Positions 32,977-43,888 of a DNA stretch of 64,000 nucleotides are shown here, one piece after another. The stretch is from Acidimicrobium ferrooxidans (GTDB lineage Bacteria > Actinomycetota > Geothermincolia > Fen-727 > Anoxymicrobiaceae), in NCBI GenBank assembly GCA_020723485.1, contig DYIU01000001.1, positions 1 through 64,000 on the forward strand. Direction: 5' to 3'. The notes beneath the pieces were generated by a model that was not told the DNA's origin, searched no databases, and saw nothing but the letters and a program-made list of their open reading frames with translations. Every line of letters begins with the position of its first letter. Position 1 is the stretch's first letter. The position numbers were made by a program, and so were the translations under genes.

Positions 32977-35900
32977 TCATGATAAAAAATCAAAGCAGAT
33001 TAGCCGTAGGTTTGAGCGGTCAATTGTCTGTTGTGCAGTCTGAAAACCAGTGTTCTCCGAAGCTGCCTCGGCGCCGTAGTATTGCATCATCTCTTCTATA
33101 GAACCCAATAGCGCTCCAGCATCCCCCGAATTCTGGAAATTCGCATGCTCGCGTCTCAGTCGTTTCGTCTGCACTGTTAGCATGGGCTGTGCCAGAAAGC
33201 GGATGGCGGCAATTACCCGAGATCTCTTAAGGTCGGGGTCATTTATATGCTCCTGCAGTACAACTGATATCGGTTGTTGAATCGGATCCAGAGTTCTCGG
33301 AGCCCTCTCAAGAGCATGTCTTTCGCGAACAGTCCTTTTGATATCGTCGATTATCTTCTCCTGGGATTCGAAAACCGATTCAAACATACCTGGATCCACG
33401 ACACGCACAGTATCCCTGTCACAAGCGATCAGATTTGCAATTACGAAACGGTTGTCCTTAACGGAATCTCTCGCTGAATCGTAATACTTCCAGAAATGGG
33501 TCTTCTGACCTGACTCATCGAGAGCTTGGAAGTAGAAGAAGACTCCCCTCGCACCTTCCTTTATCAGGCCAGAGTGAATTCCATCTGGCAGCAGCTCTAT
33601 GTATTCCGAGCCACCTGCGTTCAGGAACTCTCGTAGTTGCTGTTTTAGAAACTCACTACTGGCGAGTTCAGCAAATTGCTCTTCTTCTTCGATGACGGAG
33701 CCGTCTTCCTCTTGAATCCTCCGCAGGGTGTTGAAGTTCCTGGGGTGAACCGCCTCCCCGAGTACGCTTGCATCAAGAAAGCCTGCGCGGTCGATATCGG
33801 CGATCTTTCTGTTCAGACTCTCGACAAGGCCCAATAGGCGTTCCAGTCCTATATCTGGGAACATGTTGAATACCCATAGGGTGTCGAAAAGTGTGCCTAT
33901 TCTGTCAATCCTGCCTGCGCGCTGTACCATCCGAGTCGGGTTCCAGTGAAGGTCGTAATTCACGAGGTAACCGCAATCCTGGAGGTTTTGTCCTTCAGAG
34001 AGGACATCAGTAGAAAAGAGGATGTCGATTTCTCGATCTGTACCTGCCCACTCCGGCTTTTTGTTCGCAACAGGGGCAAACTTCTGGATTGTCTGCACGC
34101 GGTCTTTGGGGCTTGAGCCACTATCCATCCTTCTCACTGCAACCCCGAGCCCCTCTGAAAACTCCTTCGCAGTTGGAGACTCAGGATCTCCGAGCTGGCG
34201 ATACAGGTACCGAGCGGTATCCTTATAGTAGGAGAAAACAAGGACCTTCTGTCCTTTAAGTTCTGTGGACAATAGGTCCTTAAGGCGCTGCAGTTTGGCA
34301 TCGTTCTCGGGTCCGATGTCTTTGACCCGTTGCCAAATGCCTGTCAGTACATCGACATCGTGCTGTACAGCATCGTGCAGCTTTCTCAAGTCATAGTCTG
34401 CGGGGTCAACCGTATCCATGCCCTCGAGAATATGCTGCACATCCTCACTATCGTCCATTCTTTCGGCAAGAGACGCAGGTGTAGCATCATCGTCTTCATC
34501 TTCGGTGGAGATATAACGGATGGCATTCTGGAAATCCGAACTGCGTAGTAGTCTCCCATCCAGGATGAAGCTTTCGAAAGTCTTCAAGAAAGACAGCGCT
34601 CTCCTGATGCTAATCTGGAAAGCAGCTATGCTTGATTCGAAGCGCTTGAGATACCGGCTCTTGAAGATTCCTACCAATGCCTGCTCGCGTCCTGCTTCGA
34701 ACTCATCCACTTCAACATCCGATTTCTTATAGGCCTCCAGGTTGTATGGGGCCAACGTCAGACTTTCGACGCCAGAGACGACATGTTCGTAGATACCGGA
34801 ATATGTTGCTTCCAAGTTGTAATTGATTGTCTTCAGCTTGCGCTCGGGAAAAGAGATTCGCTCACCATTGATAGTCGCGTCAGGATAAGCAGAACGAATA
34901 AAGGCCCGACTTCTGCGGATAACGATCTCCTCGAGAAGGTTGAATAGCGCAAGAGCTTCTGCACCGGCATGTGATTCTCGCCTGGCTCTCAGGAAATACT
35001 TGTGTAGGTCTCCGATACCGCTGGCTGCGAAGTAACCTCGATCCCCCATTGTTACCAGGGACAGCTGTTGGTATAGATCGAAGAGGTCGTTGTTAATAGG
35101 TGTTGCAGTGAGTAGTATGACCTTCTTTCTCTCCCCGCTTCTCCCTCTCCCACCATAAGCGCCGAGTATCTGCTCTATTGCTGCGTATCGTTGGGCACTT
35201 CTGTTTCGGAAGTTATGGGACTCATCAACCAAGATAACATCGGCATCGCCCCATGGCTCGGGGTCAAACTCCTCACGGCCAAGCTCCTCCTGTGAAAGAA
35301 TCTTCGCCGCAATCGCCACGTCGGCAAGTTCTCCGGTCCACATTTCACGAAGGCTCGCCGGACAAATAATCAACGCCTTCTGCCGCAGATGATATGCGTA
35401 ATCCTCAAGGAGCTTCTTGCCTATCCAAGTCTTACCAAGACCAACGGAGTCTGCAACCATCACCCCGTCGTACCGAGCGAGTATCTTTCGTGCCTTCTTA
35501 ACAGCATCTTCTTGAAACTCCGCGAGTTCTATTGCGGAGCGAACCTCCACCGATTCCTCTGTATCAAGATCTTCCTTGAAATACTCGTAGAGCGCCTTCA
35601 TATAAACTTGGTACGGCGTGTATTCCTTTGACCCGAACTTCGAAGCGTTCAGTATTCCAATCAACTCGTTTTTGAAATCTCTGGACTCCCCCCAGAGTTG
35701 TTCAAACCACCTGTCCAGCTCGGCAATAGCCCGCGCCCCTACACTCGACATAACCTGTTGCATCACATCCAGATCATATTGTTTCCCTAGCGAATCAGGT
35801 GCTTCGCTCGCGGTCCAGGGTAATGTAGAAAGGCCTTCTGCGGATTCCTCCTCCGACATCAATGTCTTATGGGAGAGGTTCAGTTCCCTGTTAGACGTAA

Positions 35901-36369
35901 GTCCTGGAATCGTGAAATTGCTCGAACCAACTATTCCCACCAATGGCTGGAGTCTGTCCCAGCCAGAACTGGGCTGGTCTCCATAGAACAGGTAGCATTT
36001 CGCGTGTAGGAAACCGCCCTCATATAGACGGACGGCAACGATATCCCTATTCAAGTAGCCGATAAGGTCCTCTACCAGCCGCAATGTTGCTTCATCAAAC
36101 GGAAGAGCTGCGAGATCCTGGGTAATTACACCATTTACCTGGTCACCTGTAGGACGAACACCCAATCTATCTGCGGAGGTAGGCTCCACACCCAAGAGAA
36201 GTCGAAAACTCCCAAGGCCGAGAAGGCCATCCTTTACAAGGCCAAATCCGCCAATGGTGAAGTATGCGGTGGCAATATCCATTGACCTGCCAGCGTTCTG
36301 AAGAAGCAAGCTATTCAATGCGTCTGCGAGCACATGTTCTCTATTATCAATTACGAATGGAACTTTCAT
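32977..36369 (-). CDS. PLD-domain SNF2-like helicase of a two-gene restriction-type defence system
   Basis: A 1130-residue protein. The N-terminal phospholipase D-like nuclease domain has the HAK motif (GGFLHAKCYLFYG, near 123) and the GSSNFT element. A superfamily 2 helicase follows: Walker A ADSVGLGKTW near 310, DEAH-type box VDESHN near 382, LLTATPINND, and motif VI QRAGRIDRIG near 821. Related proteins occur with Eco57I-like methylases as a translocating nuclease. The start lies three bases after the methylase stop, so both come from one message. All helicase motifs look intact. Confidence 0.85.
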   Translation of the reverse strand: MKVPFVIDNREHVLADALNSLLLQNAGRSMDIATAYFTIGGFGLVKDGLLGLGSFRLLLGVEPTSADRLGVRPTGDQVNGVITQDLAALPFDEATLRLVEDLIGYLNRDIVAVRLYEGGFLHAKCYLFYGDQPSSGWDRLQPLVGIVGSSNFTIPGLTSNRELNLSHKTLMSEEESAEGLSTLPWTASEAPDSLGKQYDLDVMQQVMSSVGARAIAELDRWFEQLWGESRDFKNELIGILNASKFGSKEYTPYQVYMKALYEYFKEDLDTEESVEVRSAIELAEFQEDAVKKARKILARYDGVMVADSVGLGKTWIGKKLLEDYAYHLRQKALIICPASLREMWTGELADVAIAAKILSQEELGREEFDPEPWGDADVILVDESHNFRNRSAQRYAAIEQILGAYGGRGRSGERKKVILLTATPINNDLFDLYQQLSLVTMGDRGYFAASGIGDLHKYFLRARRESHAGAEALALFNLLEEIVIRRSRAFIRSAYPDATINGERISFPERKLKTINYNLEATYSGIYEHVVSGVESLTLAPYNLEAYKKSDVEVDEFEAGREQALVGIFKSRYLKRFESSIAAFQISIRRALSFLKTFESFILDGRLLRSSDFQNAIRYISTEDEDDDATPASLAERMDDSEDVQHILEGMDTVDPADYDLRKLHDAVQHDVDVLTGIWQRVKDIGPENDAKLQRLKDLLSTELKGQKVLVFSYYKDTARYLYRQLGDPESPTAKEFSEGLGVAVRRMDSGSSPKDRVQTIQKFAPVANKKPEWAGTDREIDILFSTDVLSEGQNLQDCGYLVNYDLHWNPTRMVQRAGRIDRIGTLFDTLWVFNMFPDIGLERLLGLVESLNRKIADIDRAGFLDASVLGEAVHPRNFNTLRRIQEEDGSVIEEEEQFAELASSEFLKQQLREFLNAGGSEYIELLPDGIHSGLIKEGARGVFFYFQALDESGQKTHFWKYYDSARDSVKDNRFVIANLIACDRDTVRVVDPGMFESVFESQEKIIDDIKRTVRERHALERAPRTLDPIQQPISVVLQEHINDPDLKRSRVIAAIRFLAQPMLTVQTKRLRREHANFQNSGDAGALLGSIEEMMQYYGAEAASENTGFQTAQQTIDRSNLRLICFDFLS

Positions 36370-36372
36370 GAT

Positions 36373-39300
36373 CTAAAGCATCTCCCGTAAGCGCGTATAT
36401 ATGTAGGTAGCTTCGTTCTCATCCAACCCGTAGCATCTGCAGAGAACGGCATCAATTACGTCTTGTACATCTTGACTGTCTTGGGTTAAGAAAGCTCTTT
36501 CTGATCTTGACCGCATAATCCGCCTCCCCTCCACGTCTTGGATATAGCGGCAGAGTCCAGACAGCGCGCGGGTGACGCTTGAATTCATTTCGCCAGGATT
36601 TACAATTGCATCACAGAGCGCTCGGCTGAGTGCGTCCCATTGCCGTTGTTCAAAAAGATTCTCCCATTGGACAACATCACCATTCTCAATGGTTGTTGGC
36701 ATGGGGAGCGCATTGAACTGGTATTCGTTAACTTTTGAATTTGTGCTTCTCAATCTAAAGAACCAATCGAGAATCTTCGAATTGAGGAAAGCTAGAAGCA
36801 AATCCAGGTCGATTGCCGAGGATTCCTCTGTTATGTAACTTACTGTATCGAGGCAAAAGCTATTTCTTGGGATTCTTGCTGCGATTATTCTTCGGAAGTT
36901 ATTCTGGGGAGAACTTCGCTGAAATCCCACTCGTTCGCTCCTAAAAGCATAAGCCTTCGAATCTTTACCCTTACCAGCAAGGAACTTGCCAATATTAAGA
37001 TGTATATCTTCCCCCTGCGATGCAGACCTGACTGCATACATAGTTATGTTGGAGCCATGAAGAACTAAGGGGTCGCTATCACAACAAGTGATTGCATCTC
37101 GTTCACGCTCATTGGTCTCGTTAACTTCGCCCTGGTACGATTTCACTGGGACTTTACGTAGTGCCATGACTGATTCAGTACTCATAATCCGCATGGCGAT
37201 ATCCCAATCCCGCTGAGGGCAGGAGGGAATTGAAGCATCTTCTGGGTCAAATCTGAGGACCTCGTCACTGTTCATTGCCAGACAAGGAGAAGTCGGAACC
37301 ACGTAACGTCCGGGATGTGTTCTTACGCAAAAAGAAGATTCACTCGGATTTGCTGAGGTTACGAATATCGTTGTTGCTAGTTTTGCTTCGGGGAAAACTC
37401 TGTTGTTAGGATCATCCTTTTGCGGAAACGCTTCTATTCGAATCAGCCCCTTATCTTGCAGAAGGACTTTCCTTACTCCTGTAGCTTGAGTGTCACCTAA
37501 TAGGGCCATAGGGACAATGAATGACATCGCAGAATGTGGGCTTAAGAGGCTCAGACACCGACATATGAATAGCTTGTATAGATTATTCTTTCCATGGAAT
37601 GACGGTTCATACTCTTTGTGCTGAGCGAAGAAAGCCTGCTCGTCCGAGATATCACGGCCAAGTTCTTTTGAAGCCAAGACATCATACGGTGGATTCCCGA
37701 CAACAACCTCAAATCCGCCATCGTCTTTCCGTTCCCCTTTTTCGAAGAAGACTTCCGGAAACTCTAACTCCCAGTGAAACAAACGGTATCTCGCGTGCGT
37801 AGCCACGGCTATTTCTGCAACTTCTCGATTCGCTTCGCCAAGATCTTTCACATTTCCAGAATCCTTTATCCACGTTTCAGATTCAGGACTCTGGAGAAAA
37901 TCTACCGTGGGATCGAATTCTTCTGCCTTTTTACCCTTATTGATTTGTCGGGGTGTATTTCCGAACCATCTACTTGTAAAGACATTCAGGATCTCTTTGA
38001 AAGGTGCAAGAGCGTCTGTAGCCTTTCGATACTCCATTCTTGATTCTTGGACTTGCGTACTGGTAGCGTCTGAGAGATCGCCAATATGGTGCATAAGGTC
38101 CGTGGCAAGCATCAGCCCGGTGAACTGACTACCCCAAAGAGCGGATTGCGCGGATTCAACCTTCTTGCGTACTTCCTCGACAGATACTCCGACGAGAGAG
38201 TTGCCGCATTTGATGTGATGGTCTAGAAACGACAGAGGCGCTCCCAAGGTAAAACAGTCGAGCCATAATGAAACCTTGGTGAGTTCTACTGCCATTGGAT
38301 TCAGGTCAACACCATAAACACACTTCTTGAGAACGTGGCGTTTCAACAAGTTGATATCCGTCAGCCTATTTCGGTCTATAGCTATTCCCTTTTCGTCCAT
38401 CTCTGCAAAGATTGTCTCCCTCATGGAAGAGAGGTGCGAAAGGATTGGATTCCATGGGAATGAATTCAAAAAGTCCAGGGAACGGTCTGTGATGTAGTCA
38501 ACTGCTTCGACGAGGAAATGGCCCGAACCCATAGCCGGGTCCAATACTTTTATATTGAAGAACTCCTCAACAATGGCGCTGCCAATAGGTTCAGCCTTCG
38601 AATCTGGCTCGGGTCTAATCCCCTTGTCGCGAAGAGCCTCCTGTTTCTTGAAAAAGGCTCGTCGGTCCTGTTGTGCTTTTCGCAACATCGGACGTATTTG
38701 GTCGAACTTATCGTCCAGTACTGGCCCAACGACATTCTGGACGATATATTCGACTATAAAATCTGGCGTGTAGTATGAACCAGTAGCCTTGCGCTCTCTC
38801 CTGTCGTTCTCCAGGTACATTTGACCTTTGCGGATAACCTTCTCACTAGCGCTTTTTCCTTTTCCTTCCTTGAGTGGCTTCAGACCCTTCTTGACTGCTT
38901 CTCGGTATAGCAGAACCTCTTCCGTCTTTTTCCCCTTTACTACCGCCATCTTCTCTGGAGCCATACGTAACTTGAACTCCAGTAGTCCTTCGTAGATGGA
39001 ACCAAGCTGCCGGACTCCCAAAGATTTGTAATCGATGAAAACTAGATCACCACGTTTTGAGTCGGCATCGCGCGAAAGAAGGTCGAGCGCCAAGGCAAGG
39101 TGCCTGTTGGGCAGCATGGTCGATCCCAAGAATCGGGCATTTATTGCTTCAGGGCTTGTGTCGTTCTCGTCAGGCTCGGATAAGAACAAGCCCCCATTGT
39201 ATGGCGGAATATTTAGAGCTGGTTCTCCCCGGTCAACAATCCGAAATAGTTGTTCCAACCTCTCATAGAATTCGCAGTTATCGTTCGAGTATGTCTTCTT

Positions 39301-40830
39301 GATGCGAACGGCTGCCTCATGAGAAAGCGCTCCGGCTGTCTCGGCTATTTCTTCCTTTATCTTCTTTAGGCTGACCCCGAAATATCCTCGAACCTCGCGG
39401 ACAGGCAGCAAGTCCCTTGCTTCTGCATAGAGTAGAAAGAGAATGCGATATAGAAAAGTGAGAGTTCCCTGGAAAACACTATCTAGAATCTCCTGAGTAA
39501 ACTCCGTGGTAGCTGCATCTCCTGACCGTATATAAGTGATAAATCCTTCAGCAATATGAGGAAATACATCCTCGAAGACCCGCTCCTTCAACCTTTCGCC
39601 CAATTCGCGCGCGTATTCATCGCTACCGTCCAGCAGGCGGTCGAGATAAGTGGTCCCCACTTCACCATCTTCTGCTTCCCGCGATGTGGGGAGGAAGGCA
39701 TCGCTGCGAAACAGTAACCAGAAATAACGGAAAGCAACAGCTATGTCCTGGGCTTGGGGAAGGGATTGTGCAAGCGTCTCCTCCAGGTCAATCTCGTAGT
39801 AGTTGGTTGAGCGTGAACGGGCGCGGCGAGAGTACAAGCGCCATAGTTTCCCGTTCGTTACTATGGCCCAGGGCGCCTCCTCTTGCTCCAAAAGACTCAC
39901 GACCCAGGCTCCGGGATTCTCTTCTGGAGTCTTGTCGTCTCGGACATTGTCTTTGCCATCCAAGAACCTGCCCCAGGAGTACACGAGGCAATTGGCTACT
40001 GGCACTTCTCCATTTTCAGGTGAGAAAAGTCGATAGTCTGCCTCCTTTTTTTCACTGTTAGCCTTTTTTCCGACTTCAACACGAAATCCCAATACTTCGA
40101 ACGCGGGTTCAAGAAGCTGCTTCCTAAGAAGCTCCTCCCCTTTACCTGCATACCTTGCAGTTGCTTGGCTGTAGAGCTCGCAAAGCCTCAGGAACGTTGG
40201 CTTGGGGTCCTCCGACCACTCTTCAAGTTGTGGCATCCTATTCATCAGGTAGTAGTCAGAAAAGAGAGCCCGATTGTTGAAGAACTCCTCAGACCATTCG
40301 GCGATGGAATAGGCGGCGAGGAGCTTGTCGTACTGGGCAAATGGGTCTGATTCCGTATATGAAAACCGCTTGAGCACTCGGATATGAACAGTTGATGGTT
40401 TCCTACGGTCAATTGTAAGAGCTCGAGGCCTCACCCCAACCTGCCTCTGGCCAATACCTGTGGATTCAGCAGTGGCTGGAGGCGAATACCTCTCAATGAG
40501 CACGAAATCAATCCGCTCGTAATCGCTGGTCAATACCAAGAGGTAGTTTCCTGCCCTGTTGCGAAATGCCCTGGCCAGAGCTCGTGTCTGGCTTACCGTG
40601 ACACTCGTAAGCTCAAACAGATATATCTGGAGGAGTCCTTCTTGGCTTGCAATAAGCTCAATATGACGTATTGGACGTATAGTACTCTCTGCTGAGATGC
40701 CCAGGTTCTCCGGGGTTTGTATTGTTCTTTCATCTGTGTTGTAACCAAGATTAGAGAAGAAGGCAGCGATACCATCGGGATTGTTCAATTCCTGGACGTT
40801 TCGAGGCATCAGATCAACATCAAATTCCAT
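36373..40830 (-). CDS. Eco57I-like N6-adenine DNA methyltransferase of the defence pair
   Basis: A 1485-residue protein. AdoMet-binding motif I is LDPAMGSGHFLVEA near 765 and the catalytic motif IV is NPPY (VVVGNPPYDVL) near 1043, the gamma-type N6-adenine methylase order. The long N-terminal part (1-250) has a strand-rich domain and the region around 250-330 resembles type I/IIG N-terminal modules. The C-terminal region should hold the target-recognition domain. Partnered with the PLD-helicase, it would mark self DNA. Size and motif layout recall PglX/Eco57I-type methylases. The gene is intact. Confidence 0.85.
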   Translation of the reverse strand: MEFDVDLMPRNVQELNNPDGIAAFFSNLGYNTDERTIQTPENLGISAESTIRPIRHIELIASQEGLLQIYLFELTSVTVSQTRALARAFRNRAGNYLLVLTSDYERIDFVLIERYSPPATAESTGIGQRQVGVRPRALTIDRRKPSTVHIRVLKRFSYTESDPFAQYDKLLAAYSIAEWSEEFFNNRALFSDYYLMNRMPQLEEWSEDPKPTFLRLCELYSQATARYAGKGEELLRKQLLEPAFEVLGFRVEVGKKANSEKKEADYRLFSPENGEVPVANCLVYSWGRFLDGKDNVRDDKTPEENPGAWVVSLLEQEEAPWAIVTNGKLWRLYSRRARSRSTNYYEIDLEETLAQSLPQAQDIAVAFRYFWLLFRSDAFLPTSREAEDGEVGTTYLDRLLDGSDEYARELGERLKERVFEDVFPHIAEGFITYIRSGDAATTEFTQEILDSVFQGTLTFLYRILFLLYAEARDLLPVREVRGYFGVSLKKIKEEIAETAGALSHEAAVRIKKTYSNDNCEFYERLEQLFRIVDRGEPALNIPPYNGGLFLSEPDENDTSPEAINARFLGSTMLPNRHLALALDLLSRDADSKRGDLVFIDYKSLGVRQLGSIYEGLLEFKLRMAPEKMAVVKGKKTEEVLLYREAVKKGLKPLKEGKGKSASEKVIRKGQMYLENDRRERKATGSYYTPDFIVEYIVQNVVGPVLDDKFDQIRPMLRKAQQDRRAFFKKQEALRDKGIRPEPDSKAEPIGSAIVEEFFNIKVLDPAMGSGHFLVEAVDYITDRSLDFLNSFPWNPILSHLSSMRETIFAEMDEKGIAIDRNRLTDINLLKRHVLKKCVYGVDLNPMAVELTKVSLWLDCFTLGAPLSFLDHHIKCGNSLVGVSVEEVRKKVESAQSALWGSQFTGLMLATDLMHHIGDLSDATSTQVQESRMEYRKATDALAPFKEILNVFTSRWFGNTPRQINKGKKAEEFDPTVDFLQSPESETWIKDSGNVKDLGEANREVAEIAVATHARYRLFHWELEFPEVFFEKGERKDDGGFEVVVGNPPYDVLASKELGRDISDEQAFFAQHKEYEPSFHGKNNLYKLFICRCLSLLSPHSAMSFIVPMALLGDTQATGVRKVLLQDKGLIRIEAFPQKDDPNNRVFPEAKLATTIFVTSANPSESSFCVRTHPGRYVVPTSPCLAMNSDEVLRFDPEDASIPSCPQRDWDIAMRIMSTESVMALRKVPVKSYQGEVNETNERERDAITCCDSDPLVLHGSNITMYAVRSASQGEDIHLNIGKFLAGKGKDSKAYAFRSERVGFQRSSPQNNFRRIIAARIPRNSFCLDTVSYITEESSAIDLDLLLAFLNSKILDWFFRLRSTNSKVNEYQFNALPMPTTIENGDVVQWENLFEQRQWDALSRALCDAIVNPGEMNSSVTRALSGLCRYIQDVEGRRIMRSRSERAFLTQDSQDVQDVIDAVLCRCYGLDENEATYIYTRLREML

Positions 40831-41397
40831 CGGATTCCCAGCCCTTTGCTGCCGTCATTGAGATACGCCCAATATACCGCTTCCGACTGACACATTTTAC
40901 TACGAAGCAGTCTGTCCTTGACCATAAGAGAGTTCCAACCAATTAGACACCGGTTGGAGTTGACCCGCTTTCGTTGACACAATCGGAAATGAGACGTTGC
41001 AGGTTAAGGTGTCAAGGGAAACGGGGCAACATCAGGTTGCGTACACATGGTGCACGAAAGTAGGCGGAGTCCAACAAGTAACGGGAATAGTAGACAGGCC
41101 CCAAGTGCTGACTCATGCCACGGAAAACGAATGCAGACCGGGGAGTCCCCTATCGGTGCCTCGGTTAGATAGGCACTCTTGTTCTCTCGAGGTTGTCTGA
41201 CGCAATACAGCTTCTTCAAAGCCACAAATCGTCAGTGGCTCAACCATGATTGGACTTGCAACACACGGAGTTAGACTGCCACAGAGGCCGGGGTGTACCT
41301 TTTGTGCATCAACTTCCTTGGATTTTGCAGTTCCGTGTTCAGTAAAGATATCGGTCTTTTCAGTTTCCTGCGTTCTGTGACTTCTCGGTGGAGTTCG
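40831..41397. other. Intergenic, about 570 bp, no gene seen
   Basis: Upstream of the methylase gene and downstream of the HEPN-like gene. No ORF with a start signal, tRNA or repeat was recognised on either strand. It presumably includes the promoter of the methylase-helicase operon. Confidence 0.5.
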
Positions 41398-42483
41398 TCA
41401 GAAATCCATCACTATAAAGACAGCAGCATATAGAAGCAGCGGCATTACACGATGGCGATTCACGAACAGCCTGTCATCTCCTACGTAGTAGTTATGAGAC
41501 GAATAATTCCTGACGAGCAGAGTCATTGTCAGAGCCTTGGCGATAACTTCGTCTGTTGTCGTTTCAGGTTTACCCAGGATGTCGCTTATTCGGTCGCTGA
41601 AAGGACTGTTGCGCGTACTGCCAAGGCCGCTGGACACGTACTGGCGGACCAATGCGTTTGGCATGTTCTCGAGAAGTCCAGCCAATAGAGGTTCGCTTTC
41701 CGTGACACTTGCCCAGCACGGGTTTGGTGAGGCGATTGCTTTGTCTCTTAGCACGGACTCGACAAAGGTGCAAATCTCACGGAGCCCCAGAGACAATCGA
41801 CCCTTTGTGTAGCCGAGCGGACACTCCATTAGCAGTGCATCGGTTGTCTGCAAATCGTGCAGCGTTCCTAGCAATACGAGTCTATGTTCAAACGCATGGG
41901 TTCCCGGAACTCCACTCCAGGCTGCTCTCATCAGGCGAACAAAATCGGCAGCAGTCGTGTTCACTGTCACCTGCTGGAGATTGGCATGATATCTAGTGAT
42001 ATGCCCAAATAGCCAACTGTAGGAATTCCGCTCGAACTGAGCGTACAGCGGGCTATCAACAATCGCTCGTTCTTGTTCGTCTTCTTGATGATATGGCTCG
42101 TCTTCCTTGAAAGCTGTGAGTATGTGAGCAATCCCTTCATCCGTCTTTCCGGAAAGAAGCTGGGCGATTCCGTAGTTCACATAAACCTGCCCCTTATTAA
42201 GGGTAAATGAAGGCTCGATCTTCTGTCTTTCGTTAATCAGAGCATCCAGCAGGACGAGCAGGTCGCCATAGTATTTGTCTGCAAGATGCACTTGGCCGTT
42301 GCGGATTAAGGTCGCTCCGTCGTTGTTAATCGCTGTGAAATATGCGTCCTTCTCATCGGAGGGCAACGGTGGGTTTTCGGCATCAAATCCAACTGCGGAA
42401 GACACATTGTTGGCCAACTGAACCCTTCTCTCGTTCAAGAAATCAGACCAAATGCTGAGCAAAGCGTAAGTATTGATACTCAC
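41398..42483 (-). CDS. Helical-repeat protein with C-terminal HEPN-type motif
   Basis: A 361-residue helical protein. The N-terminal half has TPR-like helices (GATLIRNGQVHLADKYYGDLLVLLDALI). Near residue 328 it has LLVRNYSSHNYYVGD, an Arg-Asn-x3-His HEPN ribonuclease motif, followed by a final hydrophobic helix. The start at an ATG (42483) agrees with the domain. It sits alone among defence genes on the minus strand, with 160 bp of apparently empty DNA upstream. An RNA-cleaving abortive-infection protein is inferred from the motif and neighbourhood; the family is not one I can name. Confidence 0.6.
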   Translation of the reverse strand: MSINTYALLSIWSDFLNERRVQLANNVSSAVGFDAENPPLPSDEKDAYFTAINNDGATLIRNGQVHLADKYYGDLLVLLDALINERQKIEPSFTLNKGQVYVNYGIAQLLSGKTDEGIAHILTAFKEDEPYHQEDEQERAIVDSPLYAQFERNSYSWLFGHITRYHANLQQVTVNTTAADFVRLMRAAWSGVPGTHAFEHRLVLLGTLHDLQTTDALLMECPLGYTKGRLSLGLREICTFVESVLRDKAIASPNPCWASVTESEPLLAGLLENMPNALVRQYVSSGLGSTRNSPFSDRISDILGKPETTTDEVIAKALTMTLLVRNYSSHNYYVGDDRLFVNRHRVMPLLLYAAVFIVMDF

Positions 42484-42643
42484 CGAAGAACCCCCTTCCT
42501 CGCCGATGACGGGCTACTGTTCCTGTTCATTCCCCAGCAAAGTAGCGCCAATAACAGGTAGACGGCGTGCCGCGACTGCCTTCATCGGTTTTTCAGCCTG
42601 ATCATAAAACATGCTCTCCTCGAGACAATTGACTGCCGGTGCT

Positions 42644-43618
42644 CTACACATCGCGATCAACGCCGTAGTACTTGGCCGTGAACTCACCAGTCCAATCATC
42701 ATGAAGATCAGATTCTACGATTTCTTTAAAAACCTGATCAATGCTTAGGCTACTCACTCGGCTCTTGAGGTCATCTGGCAGAAACGAAACGAGGAATAGG
42801 AACAATCCGCGCTCGCCGAAGGGACCATTGGACAAGAAGGTTGGGTTTCGAGGGTCGTATAGGAGCACGTAACTGCCACCCTCATGCAAAGCAAATAGAA
42901 GCTCACGAAAGAACTGATAGTGACTTGCGAATGGGCAAAAAGGGCTTGAACCCAATAGTCCATCCAGAAGACCGCGCTCCTGCATCTGGTCCCAGTATGT
43001 ACGATATATCCACTGTAGATAGCACATGTCGAACGGTGGACTGGGATTTGCCCCATTACAGTCGCCATCCTCGAAGATCTTGCAGCCTCCGAACTCATTC
43101 TCAGACAATTTCGCTTCGATGAAGAGCGAATCGTTGGCCTCACCGCCTTTAATAACCAGGTCAATCGAAGTTGGCTGAGCAACCTCTTCCTTGAAAATAG
43201 CGCTGCCACTAACCTCGAAATCTGCAGTGATCGGACCATCAGGCCAAGAAATTCCGCTTTTGGATACAGCGGCTTTCAGCGGGGAATAGTCATCTCGCAC
43301 GATGAGCGGGCCTATGAGGTTGAAGAGCATAGCCTGGCTGCTCATGCCATTGTGAATATGTTGATGTAGCGGATAGGCTCGCTTATCCAGTGCAGCTTTG
43401 GCGATTTCAGCTTCTATGTAATTGACAACTTCGTCGAGAATGATATTACATCGCCAATCCCGCTCACGATTAGCGAGGAGGAAGGAGTATTTGTTGCTTA
43501 CTGGGTAGTCTTTTTCTCTGAACCATTCAGTAGCCACTTTACGCAGCTCTCTCTGATATTTTTTGTAACGGGGATAAGGCCACTCGAGAGCCCTCTTTCT
43601 GCTGTTGGTTTTGCTCAT
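42644..43618 (-). CDS. PGN_0703-like putative restriction endonuclease
   Basis: A 324-residue protein. The nuclease core reads SIDLVIKGG followed by DSLFIEAKLSENEFGG, the D...ExK arrangement of PD-(D/E)XK enzymes, with cysteine- and aromatic-rich surroundings (FDMCYLQWIYRTYWDQM, LLGSSPFCPFASHYQFFRELL) like the PGN_0703 family. No methylase partner is adjacent, the nearest being at 36373. The ATG at 43618 opens the frame with a basic N-terminus. The gene stands alone and is AT-richer than the transfer genes. A nuclease role in defence is likely. Confidence 0.65.
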   Translation of the reverse strand: MSKTNSRKRALEWPYPRYKKYQRELRKVATEWFREKDYPVSNKYSFLLANRERDWRCNIILDEVVNYIEAEIAKAALDKRAYPLHQHIHNGMSSQAMLFNLIGPLIVRDDYSPLKAAVSKSGISWPDGPITADFEVSGSAIFKEEVAQPTSIDLVIKGGEANDSLFIEAKLSENEFGGCKIFEDGDCNGANPSPPFDMCYLQWIYRTYWDQMQERGLLDGLLGSSPFCPFASHYQFFRELLFALHEGGSYVLLYDPRNPTFLSNGPFGERGLFLFLVSFLPDDLKSRVSSLSIDQVFKEIVESDLHDDWTGEFTAKYYGVDRDV

Positions 43619-43888
43619 TCCTCACCTACCTGGGAATATTCTGGCAACCGCTGGAAGGAATTGTATCATCCGCGAGTGACATCAGTTTCTCGTAACGAGC
43701 ACCGGTCACGAACGTGTCGTAGCCGGCAGTTATAATAGTCAAGGCAAGCAGTTGGCAACTGGATAAATATAAGGTTCCCGAACCGGAGTTCTTGGACCCT
43801 GCAACCACAACCTAGGATGATGTCAAGCGAGAGTGAGGAGGTATCAGGGAGATGCTAAGAAACCAGCAGCAAGACAGGTGAAGCAATA

